Assembly: GCA_008638375.1 (NCBI GenBank)
Contig: CM018038.1
Coordinates: forward strand, 28,370,753 to 28,434,752
DNA: 64,000 nt
Source of the DNA: Nyssa sinensis
Taxonomy: Eukaryota; Streptophyta; Magnoliopsida; Cornales; Nyssaceae
Direction of reading: 5' to 3'
Shown here: one piece after another, positions 58,997 through 64,000 of the stretch
Layout: every line of letters begins with the position of its first letter
Numbering within the stretch: position 1 is the first letter of the stretch
Program-made: the position numbers and the translations under genes
The notes under the pieces: generated by a model
Database searches by the model: none
Told to the model about the DNA's origin: nothing
The model's input: only the letters and a program-made list of their open reading frames with translations

Positions 58997-60660
58997 TTGT
59001 GCTTGGTGGGTGGCATGTTATGATAGTTTATAATCAATTAAGCACATACAGAATCCATATTTGTCTTATTACGTTTTATGAGATTTACTTAAGTTCCACT
59101 TGAATTCATTCAAACAACGACCAAATTCTTAAATCTCTAGGGTTTTTTAAAACCCCCCCAAAAAATACCAAAGTCCTAATTCATCACTCATCAAGTAATC
59201 ACCTCGCCTCCGATATAGCGAAACATGGTTTCACAGGCTACTAACCTGTAGGCAACCATAACCTGTACCACCGCGCAGGCTCTCGACTCAACCGTTGAAC
59301 CTCGGATATACACATTTACAACTTAATCCACACCGCAACATTTTGAGTACTCACATCATCTTATAAGCACACAAAACACATTCTAAACCAACACTCTCGG
59401 TTCTTTTCATTCTCATTCATTATTTAATCATTTCAAGGATTTTTCTCAATTTTTTTCTATGTACAAAACAGATAATTTTTTTTTATTATAATCTCACTCC
59501 ACACTCCTCACAAGTGTGAGTGGTAACTATATTATTAAATAAAAACACATGCTTAGGGTCCCAACAACTCTAATATAAACACAGATTTCAATTTGAGAAT
59601 GCATGGACATGCTTCACATACATATTAATTAACAAAATTGAAAACTAACACACAACATGGCAATCCTAGCATGCTTTTATGAATGAATGTCCTTCAACAA
59701 CCTATTCATTCCTATTTCATAAGTTTTAGAAACCCTACCTCACTTTTGTACAATTTTGGCAAAGTTTTCTTTGATTTTTTTTCCGTTAAATCGCCCAAAA
59801 TCAAAGAAAACTGCAGTAGACCTCAACCTTCACGAAAGCCCGAGTGACTTGCCAAATTTTCCCCATTTTTTTTTCTTCCTTTCTTCCTCTTTTTTTTTTT
59901 CTTCTTTTCTTCTCTTCTTCTCCTTGCCGCTGTGCATCTGGAATTGACTGTGTTTTGTGTGTGTTTTAATTGGTGTGGTTGACTTTTCAACCACACCTTT
60001 TGCCTTTATATATATATATATATATACTGTACATATATTAAATCGCCGCCACACACCACTGCTGCACACACATTCACTTACTTCTTCTTTTTTTTTTTTT
60101 TTCTCTCAATTGCCTTGTACATTATTTTATTTCCTACCTATATACATGTACTCACTTGAATTTTGTTGGGCAGATTTTATACCTCAACTAATTTAATTAG
60201 TTAATTAAATTTTAATTTGTTCTAAAAAAAATTATCTATTGTTTTTAATAAAAACAAATTTACGGATCTTTACATGTGTCCTCTAAATCATTTTGTGGGT
60301 ATAGATCTGCAGTGAATCCTTTGATTTTGACATGTTTTTTGGGTATAGATTTGCAATGACTTGTGTGAAAATGTACGGAGTAAAGATTATGAGAATCTGA
60401 ACTTTCTTCTGTATATATATATATCTATATTTGCATGCATATATGTATTTGTATACATATATATGTCCTCTAAATCATTTTGGGGGTATAGATTTGCAGT
60501 GAATCGTTTGATTTTGACATATTTTTGGGTATATATTTACAATGACTTTTGTGATTCTTACATTTTCCTTTTCTAATCTGAACTTTCTGATAAATATACA
60601 TGTCTAAAGCATTTTGTGGGTATAGATTTGCAATGACTTGTCTGATTTCAACATATTCAT

Positions 60661-61355
60661 TTTTTTTTCTCCGGATGTAAATGGTATGGTTTTTGAAATT
60701 AACAGGGAGCCAATGGTTGAGCTACACTTCTCCATAAAGATACATTGCAGATAGAATATTTATGTAGTCCAGTCATTAATCCAGGGATGATATTTGTTTA
60801 CGGTTGACATGCTATTCCATTTCAAGTTTGTAGTTTGTTTTATCTTGTAAGAGAGTAACAAGTTTGAGGGAAATCTCCAATGGAAAAAGGATCTTTATTG
60901 GCTTGATACAGTGTCTTTCTGTGGACTTGTAATTGTTTTACTTCTGTGGACTTGTGATTGTTTTCCTTCTATATGCGTTATGGTCATAGTCGTTAAATCT
61001 TGTATCATATTGAGAGTTGAAATCTGCAGTTTACATATTATGTATTGTATTTAGATTCACTTACACTATGTTTTGATACAAGGCCAAAACGATACAAATC
61101 ATACTTTTGTATCGCTTTTACTCTATATCCTACAATACTCATTTCGATATGCACAATACATTCGTCCGATTTATGTTAAATCCGCTAGAACACTTTCATT
61201 TTGGCCCTTTTTTTTTGTTTTGTTATAAACATCGAAGATGACATCGTTCCAAGTTTTATTACCCTCCTTTGTCGTTCGGTCTCAGTATCAAAAGATGTTT
61301 CAGGCCGTTATTTTGCTTGCATACCATTATTTTGCTTGAATACCATTATTTTGCT
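60661..61355 (+). other. HAM intron 4, spacer after the tandem repeat
   Basis: No gene or exon found. 'tgatacaa', 'acgatac' and similar motifs (61070-61150) resemble those inside the hAT-like element that follows. Confidence 0.45.
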
Positions 61356-61363
61356 CTTTAGAT

Positions 61364-62460
61364 CATGGTTGTTAGTATCGTATGATACGTTTTGATAGAC
61401 CAAAAAAGCGATGCTTTACGTAAATTTGTGTCATTTTTCACTTTATCGTATGATACAAATTGTGTATTGCGCGTATCGTTCCGTATCGTACGTATCGTTT
61501 GATATGTGAAACTACCCTAAACGCCGTCGTTTTACCTTTTTTTTTTTTGGTGTTATGATCACTCGTTTTCTGTTGTTCAATCTCTTAGGTGAAGTAAATG
61601 AGAGAAAAAAATGAAGATACTTTCCTGGTTGTGCCAATTATCCATCTGATTTCTTTGGAGCAAAGATCGTGAAGAAAGGAGAAAAAATATCGGCCTTCCT
61701 TCTGGCACAGTTGCACCTATTGTCGACGTCTCTCGCCTCGCGCCATCTTTCCTCCTTATGAACCCACTGGGCTCTCTCGATCATTCCTTTCCTCGCTGCC
61801 TCTCTCCTGTTTTTTTCTTATCTTCTTTTAGATACAAGTTTGAGACTCTTCAGTCTCTTCTCGAGAGTCCCAACATGTCCACACTCCCATACTCCGTACT
61901 TTTTTATTTGTTTTTTTTCCTGTTTTACTTTATTAGTCCACGTGATACATTTCACAGAAACTTGTTTTTTTTTTTATGCTTTAACTTTAATAATGAATGC
62001 CAGTTAGCCTGCATGATGTGGAATTAGTTTAAAAAATTGAAACTTTATTTCTTCTAGAGAGTCCCAAACGTGCTGGACAGCCTGGACTCAGTTAACCCTT
62101 TTTTAAAACTGTTTAACTCGAAAAATAATGATCAGCAAAAGACTTTTGATACTCCCTCCTTTTTTTAAGAGTCTTCTTCTAGTCAACATTTTAAAAAAAT
62201 ATGCATTTAATGTTCATTTTAATTACTATACACACATTCAATTAGTAAAAAGAAATAACAATTTAAAAGATTCACAACAATACACAATATTAAGTTTCAA
62301 ATATTATTTATTTGTATTTTTTTTAATAATATATTTGTTAAATATTTATGTATATATTTTTATAAATATATTTTAAAATTTACGCTTATCTATGAGACAC
62401 AATACGATATGTATTTTTAAAAAAATGATTCCCTTTCCGATACATGTTTTGACAACTATG
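61364..62460. mobile_element. hAT-like non-autonomous element
   Basis: Flanked by a perfect 8-bp direct repeat CTTTAGAT (61356-61363 and 62461-62468), the size typical of hAT elements. The left end CATGGTTGTTAG and the reverse complement of the right end CATAGTTGTCAA form imperfect terminal inverted repeats. Sub-terminal motifs TATCGTATGATAC recur near the left end. 1097 bp with no transposase frame. Confidence 0.75.
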
Positions 62461-62475
62461 CTTTAGATTACTACC

Positions 62476-62478
<3 letters not shown>

Positions 62479-62516
<38 letters not shown>
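62479..62516. repeat. (TC)19 microsatellite
   Basis: About nineteen uninterrupted TC units followed by a C run. It is polypyrimidine, but no exon follows it. Confidence 0.95.
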
Positions 62517-62518
<2 letters not shown>

Positions 62519-64000
62519 CCCTAAACTCTGTAAGTTCGAAATTTCAAGTATACTTCTTTTATTGCCTTAAATTAGAAAGTATTTAATTTGTACTTTTTTT
62601 AAAATGATGAAATTTATTTAATTTTCTTAGTTATGTTGAGACCCAAGAAGGTGTCTTGTTAATTTTTAAAGTGTGGAAACATAGATTCAATCAAATTCTC
62701 AACCAAAGTATTAGTTAAATGCATACTTCTCTTGCAGGCTGTAAATAAATAATTAAATTTGTACAATAATGATGGATAATATAAATCAGACACTTTTTTA
62801 GACATTGCCCAAAATTCTTTCAATAGGGTTATATAATGAAAGTCAATCAAACTATCCATTTACTTGAATTTATTACTGAGAGTCTCCATTATTCCTGTTT
62901 GCGAAATTTCTAGCAGGTTTAGTGGCCTCCTCCATATTCCAGGTCCTCTCTTCCTCTCTCTCTGTAATATTATTTTTATTCTTTTCCCCCTTCTCTACAA
63001 GGCTCACATCTTTTACATTCAAATTTGTAAAAATCAAGAAAAAGATCATTGCTAGAACTTTTTTATTTTAATTTTCTTTCCTTTTCTTATTCTTCTTCTT
63101 CCCTCTCTCTCTCTGGGTTTTTACCAAATAAACCCATGTACTGAACAGTTTAAAAAGAAAAAGTCAATCTTATTTACTTACAAAAAGGTATTTTTTTTTT
63201 TGGTTTTATTTTAGTTCTAGAATTTGTAGAATTGATGTCCCCACAAAAGATAGTTTTTTTATTGATAAATTATGTGATGATGATATATTTGAAAAGTTTT
63301 TTAAAATATTTTTATTGCATTATTTGAAAGTACATGCAACAATTCTGTTTTGAAGTTAATTGTTTTGGTTTTATTAAAAGAAAATATATAATTTAGTATA
63401 AGCATTGTTGTCCTTCAATTTCCTTTATATCTCTTAGAATTTTTTTTTTTTTGGTTGTCACCGGTTGATTGATTGTAGGCTGTTTCTGCAAGATTTAGAA
63501 AAGTTGTATTTTATTATTTCTTGTAATTCTCTTTTTCGTGGTTTTATTAAGTCTCCATTAGCGTTTGAATTACATAAAACTTTGGAACTGATTACATAAA
63601 ATAGTTTTAGGGGGTGAGTAAAATTGAGTCATAGTTCAAGGAGTGTTGATGTAATTATTGCCATAATATACTAGTATGTATGTAATGTAATTTATGTTGA
63701 TTTCTCTAGGATTATGGAATTTAAGTTGATTTTTTTTATAAGTGAGTTGAAATGTTATTTATATCAATTTTAAAACTTTATATATATATATATATATATT
63801 ACTTATATGTTGAGTTGAGTTATATGTATATATATTTAAAAAAATTGCATGTATCTTACGATACACTATTTTTGAAAAACAGTACGCCTCAAATACATCA
63901 TTTTTACAAATTTGGGTATCGATAAAACATATTTTCAACTCAATACTCTTTGCATTGCATTGATTTATAAAAAAACAGACACACGTACACACATAAAGCT
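62517..64000 (+). other. HAM intron 4, right end of window
   Basis: AT-rich with (TA)n at 63780-63800 and a 'cttacgatacac' motif at 63854 like the hAT-like element's interior. No exon of the HAM gene and no other gene was recognised on either strand. Confidence 0.45.

Larger units (their letters stand above)
51814..60274 (-). mobile_element. LTR-like insertion (about 1.6 kb) carrying a nested copia element
   Basis: Comparison with the uninterrupted tandem unit at 60391 shows that foreign DNA starts near 51814 (TGTACAATAATT) and ends near 60274 (GATCTTTACA). The TGTA..TACA ends and a minus-strand TGTAAAGATCCG start resemble a plant LTR. Without the copia element it is about 1.6 kb, consistent with a solo LTR. 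No matching 5-bp flanks were found (GCGTA against TGTGT), so the exact limits are unsure. The part at 59002-60274 is C-poor and T-rich with no gene. Confidence 0.5.
51771..60660. repeat. Intron-4 tandem repeat, first unit split by transposons
   Basis: A unit of about 185-190 bp contains 'gagaatctgaactttct', a TA tract, 'ctctaaatcatttt' and 'gggtatagatttgca'. It recurs at 60391-60574 and, partly, at 60575-60655. The first unit's left half is at 51771-51813 and its right half resumes at 60275, so about 8.5 kb was inserted within it. Confidence 0.7.

Noticed and set aside
50657..64000. Search for HAM exon 5 and the acetyltransferase core
   Set aside because: No segment resembling the continuation of the zinc finger or the acetyl-CoA site was found on the plus strand, so the rest of the gene is placed outside the window.

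Overview
The window is nuclear DNA of a flowering plant, probably a eudicot (species not determinable here). It is AT-rich, and almost all of it is transposable-element sequence in several states of decay around one host gene. The evidence is a spliced HAM-type (MYST) histone acetyltransferase gene with GT..AG introns, an Athila-type Ty3/gypsy element with the tRNA-Asp-type primer-binding site, a Ty1/copia element with the initiator-Met primer-binding site, plant L1-type LINEs, tRNA-derived SINEs and TIR elements. I see no rRNA gene, intact tRNA gene, CRISPR array or prokaryotic operon.

Layout. 1-8370: gene-free repeats, with a diverged direct-repeat pair and a Harbinger-like element (5562-6593). 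8376-12057: a 3.7-kb solo LTR with a matching 5-bp target duplication. 12058-18310: AT-rich DNA with a Mutator-like non-autonomous element (14277-16228). 18326-34527: a long LTR on the minus strand, split by a complete but defective Athila element (20980-33053). 34528-38348: gene-free DNA with a possible SINE head, small TIR elements and a tandem duplication ending 67 bp before the host gene. 38415 to beyond the right edge: the host gene.

The HAM gene runs on the plus strand. Four exons are in the window (38415-38712, 47330-47418, 47744-47803, 50447-50656), about 219 codons covering the chromo-like domain and the start of the MYST zinc finger. The acetyltransferase core must lie to the right of 64000. 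Intron 1 (8.6 kb) holds two LINE remnants in opposite orientation, one split by a 2.15-kb solo LTR. Intron 3 holds a well-delimited SINE and a probable second one. Intron 4 (more than 13.3 kb) holds a nested stack: a host tandem repeat, an LTR-like insertion, a Ty1/copia element, and a further LTR-like insertion in that element's pol region. A hAT-like element with a perfect 8-bp target duplication follows.

I found no candidate for a new multi-gene system. The most useful observations are the exactly delimited nested insertions, the TE-filled introns of a conserved chromatin gene, the duplication abutting its start, a set of similar palindromes in one solo LTR, and the contrast between near-identical LTRs and badly broken coding regions in the copia element.
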